A stretch of 64,000 bases of DNA from an uncultured Cytophagales bacterium (GCA_938039675.1 CALHUI010000007.1:347472-411471); one strand, 5' to 3'. Positions 26,561 to 35,583 are shown, numbered from the stretch's first letter. The notes: generated by a model not told the origin, from the letters alone. Translations and numbers: made by a program.

Positions 26561-27837
26561 AGCCCGCCGCCGAGCGAAATCCATTGCGGATTTGCCTGTA
26601 AATGAGGGCTTTGATAAATGGAAGTCAGGCTGCGGCGGTAATTGGCATCTACGTGAATGCCTACATGCGGGGTGATGTTGTAGAAAAGTCCCACGCCTGC
26701 CAATCCGCTGATATTGAAGGGTTTGTAATTGCCAAACGTATATTCTATACCTTCTACGCGGCGGCTGTTGATATTGTGGCTCGAAGTAAAATCGCCTGCG
26801 ATACCCGCTGAAATCTGATACCCAAATTTGCCTTCGGAAACGTAAGCTAATTGCAGCGGCACGCTCAGCGTCTGCATATTGACCTCTATGCTGTTGGCTT
26901 TGGCGGCACTGCCTTGCAGGAATGGCGGCAAAATCAGTTCGGCAGAACTGTTGATGCTGTATGAGTTGCGTGTAAAAGCCAGCCCCGAACGAATCGACCA
27001 CTTGCGACCGATGAAATAGCCGCCGTCTATTTGCAAACTCACCGAATTTTTATTGAAAAGGCTGTCGGTCAGGTCGTTATAAATAACGGAAGCCTCTGCA
27101 TATTGTCCCACGATGAAGGGCGTAGGCTGCATATTGCTAACTTGTGAAAAACCCGGGTTGAAACTATTCTTGCTAATCATTAAGCCCACCCATCCGCGAC
27201 GGGATGCCGCTGGTTTTTCAGTCGGCACATCTTCTGCCGGAGGGACTGCAACCGCTGCTTTTTCAGGTGTTTTTGCATGGAAAGAATAGCCGCTTACGGG
27301 CAGCATTTGCAACTCTGCCAAAGGCAGGAAGGCAATTGCAGAGGACTTTGCGTCCTCTGTATCGGCTAAGGGAATCGCTGTTGCTTGTCGGCGCGCTGCA
27401 CCTGCAATGACGGCTATGCGCTTGTTGGCTTCGCCCGTAACTTTTACATTGGAATTAGCAACAGGCGGCTGGACGGCAGCCCCATCAGGATTGGTAAGTG
27501 TCGTTTGCGGCGCATCGTTTGCCGCTATATGGTCTTGCAGTTGAGGAACGGCAGCACTTGGGGTTGTCGTAACGGAAGGTTGAGTAGTCATATTTTCAAT
27601 AGCAACAGTGGTTTTGGGGGTAAAGTACGATTGATAGACAAAGTAAGAAGTTGAAAGCGCAAATAAAGCAATAGCCGCCGCGATGCCAATTTGCTTCAGC
27701 CTTGTCATGACAATCAGGCGCGGCTTTTTAGCCACTTCTTTCTCAATCCGTTCCCAAACCTTATCTGAGGGCATCAGTTCGGCGTTTTCAAACGCATCCC
27801 TGAAAATATCCTCAAATTCTTTCCCTGTGCTTTTCAT
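26545..27837 (-). CDS. Probable dual-membrane anti-sigma factor with C-terminal outer-membrane barrel
   Basis: This 430-residue protein has four parts. Residues 1-47 are a cytoplasmic segment (FEDIFRDAFENAELMPSDKVW) resembling anti-sigma N-termini. Residues 48-70 are a single membrane helix. About 72-214 is a low-complexity Thr/Pro/Ala/Gln stretch long enough to cross the periplasm. About 215-430 is a beta-barrel ending in the outer-membrane signature LYKF. Its start overlaps the ECF sigma gene by 26 bases. This matches the dual membrane-spanning anti-sigma (Dma) architecture described in Bacteroides. The assignment is by architecture and linkage. Confidence 0.75.
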   Translation of the reverse strand: MKSTGKEFEDIFRDAFENAELMPSDKVWERIEKEVAKKPRLIVMTRLKQIGIAAAIALFALSTSYFVYQSYFTPKTTVAIENMTTQPSVTTTPSAAVPQLQDHIAANDAPQTTLTNPDGAAVQPPVANSNVKVTGEANKRIAVIAGAARRQATAIPLADTEDAKSSAIAFLPLAELQMLPVSGYSFHAKTPEKAAVAVPPAEDVPTEKPAASRRGWVGLMISKNSFNPGFSQVSNMQPTPFIVGQYAEASVIYNDLTDSLFNKNSVSLQIDGGYFIGRKWSIRSGLAFTRNSYSINSSAELILPPFLQGSAAKANSIEVNMQTLSVPLQLAYVSEGKFGYQISAGIAGDFTSSHNINSRRVEGIEYTFGNYKPFNISGLAGVGLFYNITPHVGIHVDANYRRSLTSIYQSPHLQANPQWISLGGGLLYKF

Positions 27838-28390
27838 AGACCTTTTCCTCGTCTTTTGCCAGCATTTTTTGTATCAATGCTTTAGCCCTTGCGTATTGCG
27901 ACTTTGATGTTCCTTCAGAAATGCCCAACATTTCTGCAATTTCGTTATGCTTATAGCCCTCTATGGCATACAGATTGAAAACCGCCTGATAGCCGGGCGA
28001 TAATTGCTGAATGATTGCCAACAGTTCTTTAAAGTCGTAGGACTGGTCTGCAAAGACTTCGGATGCAGGTTCTTCCACCATGTCATCTACATCGTCCATG
28101 TGCATTTTGTCAAGGATGCGCCGATTCTGTTTGAGCGCCGTGTTGATAACAATGCGCTTAATCCAGTAATCAAGGGTAGAGTCCTTTTTGAAGTTTTCTA
28201 TAGCCCCAAAAACCTTGACAAAAGACTCTTGCAAAATGTCTTCGGCTTCAAAGGTGGTTTTGGAATAGCGCAGCGCAACTACGTACATTTTTTTGTAAAA
28301 ACGTTCGTATAGAAGGCGCTGTGCCGTACCGTTGCCTTTGGCGCACATTTCAATCAGCTTTTCTTCTGTCCATTCTTTCGGCTGCATCAT
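27812..28390 (-). CDS. ECF-type RNA polymerase sigma factor
   Basis: This 192-residue extracytoplasmic-function sigma factor has region 2 (LYERFYKKMYVVALRYSKT, then EDILQESFVKVF) and region 4 with its helix-turn-helix (YKHNEIAEMLGISEGTSKSQ). They are joined by an acidic linker rich in Asp and Met (HMDDVDDMVEE). It overlaps by 26 bases the downstream gene for a membrane protein with an anti-sigma-like N-terminus, so that protein is its likely partner. It presumably directs transcription of envelope-stress or surface genes. Confidence 0.92.
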   Translation of the reverse strand: MMQPKEWTEEKLIEMCAKGNGTAQRLLYERFYKKMYVVALRYSKTTFEAEDILQESFVKVFGAIENFKKDSTLDYWIKRIVINTALKQNRRILDKMHMDDVDDMVEEPASEVFADQSYDFKELLAIIQQLSPGYQAVFNLYAIEGYKHNEIAEMLGISEGTSKSQYARAKALIQKMLAKDEEKVYEKHRERI

Positions 28391-28653
28391 GTGTAGTCGT
28401 CAGTTTGATGGTAAGAAGAATTGCTGTTCGTTTAAAAGACCCCGCAAGACGCAGATTCGTTGCATGGTACAACAAAGATTTTTTTGAGTGAATGTAGAAA
28501 TTTGTCAAGCATTCGCAATAAAAATGTTGATTATCGGTATATAAACGTGGCTAAGAAAACAATAGCTATTTTGGGCGTAAGGAGTGTTGAAGACTTCTCA
28601 CGAATTTGGTTCAATAATTAGAACGTAATTTTTAGTTCAAAGATACAAAAAAG
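28391..28653. other. Leader region upstream of the sigma factor gene
   Basis: 263 bases without a convincing ORF lie between the M1 peptidase stop and the sigma factor start. This region should hold the promoter of the sigma/anti-sigma operon. A minus-strand TATCTTTG at 28645-28638 is a possible -7 element but lacks a well-placed TTG. Confidence 0.3.
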
Positions 28654-31600
28654 CTAAAGAGACCTACCGATGCCCAAAATAAATCTGTTGAGGTTCAAGT
28701 AGCGACCTTCTAAGGGGCGATTTGCCCAAAAAGGCACATCCACACGCAAGATGAGCGGTTTGCTGCTGCGATTTTCCCTGCCCGGATGAATGACGGCGTA
28801 TGCACCCAAACCCGCATCAGCCAGCCATTCGCCATGATTGAGGCGACTGTACAACAGCCCGCCATCGGCAAAAAGGTAACTGTTGATTTGGATATACTGT
28901 TTTAATTTTTTTGAACGAACGGCAATTAATTTACTGAAATCCCACTCTGCGTTGGCACTGATGCCGTGCCTGCCGATGAACGAACGCCGTAACGACTCGA
29001 AAGATTGCGGGGCAAAACCGCGAATGTTCATGCCGCCTGCCATGTGCAGCCTGTTCCACTCACTGTCTTCGGTGATGAAAAACAAGGGTGAAAAAACAGC
29101 GGCTTCCGTGAAGCGATTGCTCAACAGTTGTTCGGGGTTTGCGCCTGCCGCGTACAAATCGGACTCAAAATGCAGCAGCGAACCTTGCGTGAAGCGTGCA
29201 TAGCCGCGCAACCGCAAGTCCGATTTTTTGCCCGTAACGGTGTGTTTCCATTCGGCTTCCAAATAGCCGTAATTGTCGGGCGTTACCCAAAACGGGCTGC
29301 GCAAGAGCAGTTTTGCTTGCCCGTTGCTTTTGCTTTTTTGATAAAAGCGCGTCAGGGAAGTATTCAGGGTGCTGTTGGCAACGCCCGTGCGCCAAAAAGC
29401 GGGATAATGCAGGTAGTTGCGGTCGGTATCTGTCGGGCGGAAGAGCAGCAATTGGTTGATTTCCAGCAGGTAGTAGTTGGGGTTGTATTGGTCGCGGCGG
29501 CGGATGATGCGCGAAATTCCGATTTGATGTCGGTAAACGCCCGCATTCCATTTGGCGTTCAGGTGTTGCTGCCAGCGGGGCATCAGGGGCAGGTAGTAGC
29601 CGTTGATGCTCACCTGCGCCGACCATGGGCGATGAAAAGGACGCTGCTCTTCGGGGATGTTGTTTTGCAGCAGCCCCGTATTCCACCAAAAGGCGACCAA
29701 CCAGTTTTTTCTGCCTTCAAAATAATCGCCCGAAAGCCGTGCGCCTATCTGAAAGCCGTCGTAGTTGTTGTACCAAGGGTCGGCGCGCCAGAAATATTGC
29801 CAACCGCGCCAATACGGCAGGTTTTTCACCTTATGTTCCCATTGAACGGGTGGCAGTTTGCGCTGCCAGATGTTGTTGCTGCGGTCAACATCGGCAAGGG
29901 TTTGCGAAGTGTCTATCTCGGCGCGAATCGGCGGCGCATCTAATTGAACGGTGGCGGTATAGCGGCGGTTTAGTACGCTGCCCCAGCCCGTCCATTTGGG
30001 CAAAACGGTTGCCTCGGTCGTTTTTTGAAACCACTCGTTGGGGATGTGGAAATTTTTTACTTCGCCGTTGCGAAGGGTAATGCTGATGTCCAAAGGCATT
30101 TGCATCTCGCCTTTGCGGGTAAGTTCCAAGCGGTATTCGCCCGATTTTTTGCCTTTGCGCAAGCCTGTAACAGCATAATCGGCAGTTTTGACGGTTTCAA
30201 GCCACTGGTCAAAAAACCAGTTGAGGTTTTGCCCCGTAGTGGCAATCACGCTTTGACGAAAATCTTCGGGGTAGGGATGTTTGAATTTCCAACGCTGCAC
30301 ATAGTCGGCAATGGCGCGGTAGAAAAGTTCATTGCCCAGCACATAGCGCAACTGCATAAGCATCGTACCGCCTTTGGAATAGGCAAGCCCGTAGCCGCCC
30401 GTTTGCCCGATACCGCCGCCGAAATCGTTGGAATGGGTGTTCAGCGGCTTGTCAAAACCCTGATGAACGGCATCCAAATACGGATACAGCAGCCGCGCAT
30501 AGCCGAAGTTGTAGGGCTGCAAACGGCGCGTAACGGATTTGCTTTTGACGCTCTGCGGCACTTCTTTGCTGCCGTAGAGTTGTTCCAACATCCAAACCGT
30601 CAGAAACTCGGCGAAACCTTCGTCCATATAGGCGCGGTAGGTTTCGTTGTTGGCAAGCATCCCGTAGAACCATTGGTGCGCCAACTCGTGCGCAATCAAC
30701 CCGACATTGCCCGGATAAAAGCCGTTGACAATTGCCATCATGCCGTACTCGGTGCCGTCTTGCGCATCGGCAACCACTAATGAAGGGTACTCATATGCGC
30801 CGAAGCGTTCGCTGTACAGGCGCATCATCAGTGCTACAAGCCCGGGTATTTCCTGCCAACGGGCGGCGTGGGGTTCGCGTGCCAGCACCTGAATTTTCGT
30901 GCCGCGCAACATCACCTCGCCGATGCGGTAGGTCGGGTCGGCAGTGAAAGCGAAGTTATGCACGTTTCGCGCCCAAAAGTGCCATGTTTTGGTTTTCCCA
31001 TTTTCTTCGGGAATAATGACAGACGGCTTTTCATAGAGCGGCTTATTCTTGAAATTGCTCAATTGCAGGTGCTTTTTGAGGGCAGTCGGCAGTACTTCGT
31101 CTTCGTTTATCAATAAACCCGTCGCCCCGACGATGTACTGTTGCGGCAGGGTAATTTGCACGTCAAAATTGCCGAACTCGGCGTAGTATTCTTTGTCCAA
31201 ATGTTGCGGCGTATGCCAGCCGTAGCGGTCAAAAACGCATACAACGGGATACCAATGCACGGCGTTGTAGTGTTTCACGCCGTATTGGCGAAACATTTTT
31301 TGTCGGCGGCGCATCGTTCCCCCGTCGTCGAAGAAGGTGCGGAAACGGATTTTGACCTGCACAGAGTCGCCCGAAAGTACAGGTCGGTTCAGGCGCACTT
31401 CCATAATGGTGTTGTCTATGACGTATTGTACAGAGTCGCCGTTCACGCGCAGACCGTCTATGAGCGTTCCTAAACCTGCCGCCTCGTTCGTGCCGAAGCG
31501 TACGGGCGTACGGTTGGCTTGGTAGAGGTGATGGTAGTAAGATTCGGGCTGAAAAGCATTGGCATAGAGGTGAAAATACAGCCTGTCTAAGGTGTGCGGC

Positions 31601-31776
31601 GAACGATTGTAGTAAGTCAGCGTTGCCTCTGCCATGATGCAGTCGGCACGGTCGTCCAATTCGGCTGTTATTCGGTAGTCGGCTTGCTGTTGCCAGTACA
31701 GGGTTTGTCCGAAAGTTAAAGAAGCAATGAAGAAGAGCGTCAGCCATGCGCCCGCTAAGGAAATGATGCGATACAT
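28654..31776 (-). CDS. M1-family metallopeptidase, exported
   Basis: This 1040-residue exported gluzincin has a signal peptide (ending SLTFGQ). The zinc site HELAHQW plus the Glu 18 residues later in YMDEGFAEF gives the HExxH-x18-E pattern. The exopeptidase GxMEN motif of typical M1 enzymes is replaced by TEYGMMAIVNG, which is common in this Bacteroidota subgroup and may alter specificity. The C-terminal ~350 residues (from about WRGWQYFWRADPWYNNYDG) are long, aromatic and barrel-like. They end FILGIGRSL, so the chain may be anchored in the outer membrane. The ATG at 31776 is chosen because it begins the signal peptide. Confidence 0.85.
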   Translation of the reverse strand: MYRIISLAGAWLTLFFIASLTFGQTLYWQQQADYRITAELDDRADCIMAEATLTYYNRSPHTLDRLYFHLYANAFQPESYYHHLYQANRTPVRFGTNEAAGLGTLIDGLRVNGDSVQYVIDNTIMEVRLNRPVLSGDSVQVKIRFRTFFDDGGTMRRRQKMFRQYGVKHYNAVHWYPVVCVFDRYGWHTPQHLDKEYYAEFGNFDVQITLPQQYIVGATGLLINEDEVLPTALKKHLQLSNFKNKPLYEKPSVIIPEENGKTKTWHFWARNVHNFAFTADPTYRIGEVMLRGTKIQVLAREPHAARWQEIPGLVALMMRLYSERFGAYEYPSLVVADAQDGTEYGMMAIVNGFYPGNVGLIAHELAHQWFYGMLANNETYRAYMDEGFAEFLTVWMLEQLYGSKEVPQSVKSKSVTRRLQPYNFGYARLLYPYLDAVHQGFDKPLNTHSNDFGGGIGQTGGYGLAYSKGGTMLMQLRYVLGNELFYRAIADYVQRWKFKHPYPEDFRQSVIATTGQNLNWFFDQWLETVKTADYAVTGLRKGKKSGEYRLELTRKGEMQMPLDISITLRNGEVKNFHIPNEWFQKTTEATVLPKWTGWGSVLNRRYTATVQLDAPPIRAEIDTSQTLADVDRSNNIWQRKLPPVQWEHKVKNLPYWRGWQYFWRADPWYNNYDGFQIGARLSGDYFEGRKNWLVAFWWNTGLLQNNIPEEQRPFHRPWSAQVSINGYYLPLMPRWQQHLNAKWNAGVYRHQIGISRIIRRRDQYNPNYYLLEINQLLLFRPTDTDRNYLHYPAFWRTGVANSTLNTSLTRFYQKSKSNGQAKLLLRSPFWVTPDNYGYLEAEWKHTVTGKKSDLRLRGYARFTQGSLLHFESDLYAAGANPEQLLSNRFTEAAVFSPLFFITEDSEWNRLHMAGGMNIRGFAPQSFESLRRSFIGRHGISANAEWDFSKLIAVRSKKLKQYIQINSYLFADGGLLYSRLNHGEWLADAGLGAYAVIHPGRENRSSKPLILRVDVPFWANRPLEGRYLNLNRFILGIGRSL

Positions 31777-31781
31777 TGCCG

Positions 31782-31789
31782 CAAAGTTA
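31782..31789 (-). promoter_or_regulatory. Possible -7 element for the M1 peptidase
   Basis: TAACTTTG on the minus strand, 5 bases upstream of the ATG at 31776. The spacing is the same near-leaderless one seen at the RluA-family gene. No well-placed -33 is seen; another TACTTTTG lies at 31808-31801. Confidence 0.35.
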
Positions 31790-31883
31790 CAAGATAGCGG
31801 CAAAAGTAAGGAAGGCGGATTCCGAAGTGCAGATTGCGGATTTTTGAGGAACGAAAGATTTTATCCATGAAATCCGCCAACAC

Positions 31884-31945
31884 GGTCTAACGACCGCTGT
31901 CAGGAATGCCGCAAAAGCCTGTTAGCGGTCATTAGACCCTAACAG
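31884..31945. repeat. Overlapping inverted repeats downstream of mutA
   Basis: Arms 31884-31904 and 31918-31938 form a 21-base inverted repeat with three mismatches and a 13-base loop. A second, mutually exclusive hairpin pairs CTGTTAG (31919-31925) with CTAACAG (31939-31945). The sequence lies just beyond the mutA stop. It could work as a terminator, but no T-run follows. It shares an 11-base core with a site at 49819-49829. Confidence 0.6.
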
Positions 31946-31981
31946 CGCTTTACGCAAAAACACAATTTCAGATTGTATAAG

Positions 31982-33094
31982 TTACACCATTTTCCGAAAA
32001 CCCGACCAAATGGCTTCCAGCATTTTTTCGGTGAGTTGTTCAATGTAGTAGGCACCTGCGGCGGGGTCTATGTTTTTGCCGAAATAGGCTTCTTCTGCCA
32101 AAATGTTGGAAACGTTGATGGCGATGCGCTGCCCGAAGCTGTCCACAGGCTCAATGCCTTTTTGGTGCGGGGTAACTTCCAGCGTGTTGCAGCCGCCAAT
32201 GACTGCCGCCATTGCCTGCGTAGTGTTGGAAATCATGTTCCAATACGGGTCTTTTTGGTTGCGCTCGTTGATTTCAAAACCCGTGCAGGCGGCAATGTGC
32301 AACGCGGCAGGGCTGTAATCGGGCACAAATTCGGCTGCCATTTCGGCAAAGAGCAGGCGGAAAGCCCGCATCCCCGCAATTTCGGCAAAGTAGCTGTTCG
32401 TAAGCGTATGGCTGACTGCCATGTGCGGCAACACAGCGGCAGGCTGCGGGGCATGGTTTAGCAAGCGATAGGCAGCGGCAAGAGCAGTTGCCCAGCGCGC
32501 ACTGATGGTTTGCCCTGCGGTAGCTACAACGGCAATATGCAGCGAAGTGCCTCGTGCGGCAGCGGCAAGGGTAAGGTACAAATCATCCGAAGCGCCGATG
32601 ATGTCCAATCTGCCCGTGAGGTTTTCGCGGGCGTAGCCTTTGCTTTCGGCATAGGCAATGTATCGCTGCAAAAAGTCCGCTGCCTCATCGGCGTTGAGCC
32701 GCCAACTGACCGCACAGAAAGGCAGCATGATTTCGGCTAACAGCGTTTCCAAGTTCACTTGTGCGGCTTTGCCCGCTATGTCAAATGCTATTTCATTCAC
32801 GTTGCGGTTCAGCATATCCAATGCCAAGGCATTGGCAGCCTTTTCGTCGGCTACCTCAATGAGCAGGCGGTTGCGCCAGTTTCTGCCGAAAGCATCGGTA
32901 GCGGCAACCATACTGTCGGTCAGGTAGGTTTCCCAAGCCGGTGCGGGCAAATCGGTAAAGAAAGATTCTATTTCAAAGCCGTCGGGCGTTTGCCAATTGA
33001 GTTTTTCGGCAAGGTCTGCCCCTTTGAGTTCTTTCTTTGCCTGTGCTTCCCACGCGGAAAGGGGCTGCATCGGAAATTCGCTGAACAGGTTCAT
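31982..33094 (-). CDS. mutA: Methylmalonyl-CoA mutase small-subunit-like protein, short and orphan
   Basis: These 370 residues resemble the TIM-barrel part of the methylmalonyl-CoA mutase small subunit (MutA). The N-terminus MNLFSEFPMQPLSAWEAQAKKELKG is typical, as are RNQKDPYWNMISNTTQAMAAVIGGC and DPAAGAYYIEQLTEK. The protein stops about 13 residues after YYIEQLT. That is earlier than family members I recall, which continue into an inactive B12-binding-like region. The large subunit mutB normally follows directly but is absent; instead there is an inverted repeat and an unrelated gene. The protein may be a truncated relic or a partner for a distant MutB. Confidence 0.8.
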   Translation of the reverse strand: MNLFSEFPMQPLSAWEAQAKKELKGADLAEKLNWQTPDGFEIESFFTDLPAPAWETYLTDSMVAATDAFGRNWRNRLLIEVADEKAANALALDMLNRNVNEIAFDIAGKAAQVNLETLLAEIMLPFCAVSWRLNADEAADFLQRYIAYAESKGYARENLTGRLDIIGASDDLYLTLAAAARGTSLHIAVVATAGQTISARWATALAAAYRLLNHAPQPAAVLPHMAVSHTLTNSYFAEIAGMRAFRLLFAEMAAEFVPDYSPAALHIAACTGFEINERNQKDPYWNMISNTTQAMAAVIGGCNTLEVTPHQKGIEPVDSFGQRIAINVSNILAEEAYFGKNIDPAAGAYYIEQLTEKMLEAIWSGFRKMV

Positions 33095-33198
33095 ATATGA
33101 TTGAGCGATTGAATTACTTGTTGATTGAGCAATTTAAAACTTCGGGCGGATAACGCGGATTTTTGAATCCGAATTCCCGAATCCGAATTCCGAAATAA

Positions 33199-33945
33199 TT
33201 ACTTGTCCCCCAGAATATGCCATTTGGCAATACCCATTTTGGCAAGCATGTAGCGGAAAGATACGCCCAGAACGCCTAATCCGTACTCAATGCTGTTGCG
33301 CAAATTGATGGATGAGGCTTCATCAAAATATTTGGTCGGGCAGGTAACTTCGGCTATCTCAAAATTATGATAAAATATTTGTGCAATCATCTGATTGTCA
33401 AACACAAAATTATCCGAATTGCGCTCATAAGGCACAGTTTCCAACACCTTGCGCGAATAGGCGCGATAGCCCGTATGGTATTCCGACAACTTCTGATTCA
33501 TCATCAGGTTCTGCGCCAGCGTCAGGAAGCGGTTAGAGATGTACTTGTACATTGGCATACCGCCTTTGAGCGCACCTTTGCCCAAAATGCGTGAGCCGAA
33601 CACTACCGGATACAGCCCCTGCCCGATGATGGAAACCATCGCCGTAATCAGTTTGGGGGTATATTGGTAGTCGGGGTGCAGCATTACCACAATGTCCGCA
33701 CCTAATTCTAATGCTTTATTGTAGCAGGTTTTTTGGTTGCCGCCGTAGCCTTTGTTGCGCTCATGACGAATGACGTGGCGGATGCCCAACTTTTGGGCAA
33801 GTTCGGTGGTGTTGTCTTTGCTGGCATCGTCCACCAGCACCAACTCATCCACAATATCAAAAGGAATTTCTTTGAGGGTGCGTTCTAATGTTTTTTCGGC
33901 ATTATACGCCGGCATCACCACTACTACTTTCTGATTGAGATACAT
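33199..33945 (-). CDS. Family-2 glycosyltransferase
   Basis: This 248-residue GT2 enzyme has the nucleotide-sugar motif VVVMPAYNAEKTL, LVDDASKDNTTE, and MLHPDYQYTPKLI, where a His-Pro-Asp replaces the more usual DAD. GYRAYSRKVLETVPY follows. It lies 10 bases upstream of nothing on its own strand but directly after rfbC (gap 10 bases), so the two form a putative surface-polysaccharide pair. The acceptor is unknown. It resembles undecaprenyl-phosphate sugar transferases without C-terminal membrane helices. Confidence 0.85.
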   Translation of the reverse strand: MYLNQKVVVVMPAYNAEKTLERTLKEIPFDIVDELVLVDDASKDNTTELAQKLGIRHVIRHERNKGYGGNQKTCYNKALELGADIVVMLHPDYQYTPKLITAMVSIIGQGLYPVVFGSRILGKGALKGGMPMYKYISNRFLTLAQNLMMNQKLSEYHTGYRAYSRKVLETVPYERNSDNFVFDNQMIAQIFYHNFEIAEVTCPTKYFDEASSINLRNSIEYGLGVLGVSFRYMLAKMGIAKWHILGDK

Positions 33946-33955
33946 GTTTCAAAAG

Positions 33956-34507
33956 TTAAACCTGACCGACAAGCGAAGTAAACAAAGGCTGTAACTTGTC
34001 TTTGGCAGAAATAATTTGCAGTTCGGCAGGAATTTGCCAATCAATATTCAGTTGAGGGTCGTTATACAAAATACCGCCTTCATGCTGAGGGGCATAGAAA
34101 TTGTCGCATTTGTAAAAAAATTCTGCTGTTTCGCTCAATACGGCAAAGCCATGGGCAAAACCCCGCGGGATGAACAATTGCAGGCGGTTGGCTGCGGAAA
34201 GTTCAAGGGCGAAATGTTGCCCAAAAGTCGGCGATTCGGGGCGAATGTCTAAGGCTACGTCCAGCACCCGACCGCTCAGCACACGCACCAACTTTGCCTG
34301 TGCGTAGTCGCCGCGTTGGAAATGCAGCCCGCGAATTACGCCATAACCTGATTTAGACTGATTGTCCTGTACAAAGCGGACAGGATGCCCTAAGTGTTCT
34401 TCAAAAATCTGTTGATTAAAACTCTCAAAGAAATAGCCGCGTTCATCTTCAAATACACGCGGTTCAAAAATCCACAGACCGGGCAGCGGCGTTTCGCGAA
34501 AAGGCAT
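33956..34507 (-). CDS. rfbC: dTDP-4-dehydrorhamnose 3,5-epimerase
   Basis: This 183-residue cupin-fold epimerase is in dTDP-L-rhamnose synthesis. Family features are seen in order: FEDERGYFFESFNQQIFEE, QDNQSKSGYGVIRGLHFQ (with the catalytic His), LDVALDIRPESPTFG and IPRGFAHGFAVLSETAEFFYK. The ATG at 34507 gives the standard start MPFRETPLPGLW. The other rhamnose genes (rfbA, B, D) are not in the window. The gene is divergent from the CDF transporter. Confidence 0.93.
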   Translation of the reverse strand: MPFRETPLPGLWIFEPRVFEDERGYFFESFNQQIFEEHLGHPVRFVQDNQSKSGYGVIRGLHFQRGDYAQAKLVRVLSGRVLDVALDIRPESPTFGQHFALELSAANRLQLFIPRGFAHGFAVLSETAEFFYKCDNFYAPQHEGGILYNDPQLNIDWQIPAELQIISAKDKLQPLFTSLVGQV

Positions 34508-34535
34508 TTTTTTGCTGATTAATGAAATGCTGCCG

Positions 34536-34553
34536 CAAAGGTAGGTAATTTTG
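34536..34553. promoter_or_regulatory. Back-to-back -7 elements between rfbC and the CDF gene
   Basis: Minus-strand TACCTTTG (34543-34536) points to rfbC, and plus-strand TAATTTTG (34546-34553) points to the CDF gene. Neither has a well-placed TTG, so both are tentative. Confidence 0.35.
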
Positions 34554-34584
34554 AGCGCCCCTTGCATAGGTGGGTGTCTTAAAC

Positions 34585-35577
34585 ATGCAAACGTCTTTTC
34601 TTGTACTTTCCAAAAAACAACTGCTGACTGCCGCTCTGATTGTCGGTTCCGTACTCGCTGTTATCAAATTTGTTGCGTATTACCTGACCTCATCCGATGC
34701 TATTTTTACCGATGCACTGGAATCCATCGTCAATGTAGTGGCGGGGGCAGTAGCCTTATACAGCGTAACCATTTCCGCCAAACCCCGCGATAAGGGGCAT
34801 CCTTACGGGCACGGCAAAATAGAGTTTCTCAGTTCGGGCTTTGAAGCAGTACTGATTATGCTGGCTGGTGCAGCAACCGTCGGCAAGGCAATTTACGGCT
34901 TTTGGCAACCCGATACCATCGGCGCACTGGATACAGGCATTATGCTTACCGTTGTTACAGGCAGCATTAACTATAGCATGGGCTACTATCTGCACCAACA
35001 AGGACGCAAAATGCATTCACCTTCGCTGCAAGCCGACGGCGAACACCTGATGAGTGACGGCTACACCAGTTTGGGGCTGATTATTGGCTTAGCACTAATT
35101 ATCCTGACCGGTTGGAAATGGTTAGACGGCACTATGGCAATTATTTTCGGCGGACTGATTATTTGGAACGGCTGGCAAATATTCCGTCATGCCATTTCGG
35201 GGGTGATGGACGAAACCGACGAAGCACTGGCAACCGAAGTAATTGCCGTGCTGCAACAGGAACGCCGCCCCAATTGGATTGACGTACACAACCTGCGCAT
35301 CATTAAATACGGCCCTCAACTGCACATAGACTGCCACCTGACGCTGCCATGGTACCTGAACGTGGAACAGGCACATGACGAAGTAAAGGCAGTGGAAGAC
35401 ATTGTGAACGTGGCCATGGAAAACCGCGTGGAAATTTTCATTCACACCGACCCTTGCATCAAAAGTTCCTGCGCGGTTTGTACCATCGCCGACTGTGCGG
35501 TCAGAAAAGCCGCATTTATCAAAAAAGTAGAATGGACGAAGGAAATCGTCATGCAAAACAGCAAGCATGAGGTGTAA
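34585..35577 (+). CDS. Cation diffusion facilitator (CDF) family metal transporter
   Basis: This 330-residue inner-membrane metal/proton antiporter is of the Zn/Fe/Co/Ni/Mn exporter type. It has about six helices with the metal-site patterns in SSDAIFTDALES and HPYGHGKIEF, then the cytoplasmic domain. The C-terminus holds four cysteines in PCIKSSCAVCTIADC, an uncommon addition that might bind metal. The ATG at 34585 is preferred; a GTG at 34570 would add five residues. It stands alone, separate from the Czc-type pump at 8-12 kb. Confidence 0.88.
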   Translation: MQTSFLVLSKKQLLTAALIVGSVLAVIKFVAYYLTSSDAIFTDALESIVNVVAGAVALYSVTISAKPRDKGHPYGHGKIEFLSSGFEAVLIMLAGAATVGKAIYGFWQPDTIGALDTGIMLTVVTGSINYSMGYYLHQQGRKMHSPSLQADGEHLMSDGYTSLGLIIGLALIILTGWKWLDGTMAIIFGGLIIWNGWQIFRHAISGVMDETDEALATEVIAVLQQERRPNWIDVHNLRIIKYGPQLHIDCHLTLPWYLNVEQAHDEVKAVEDIVNVAMENRVEIFIHTDPCIKSSCAVCTIADCAVRKAAFIKKVEWTKEIVMQNSKHEV

Positions 35578-35583
35578 ACTGCC

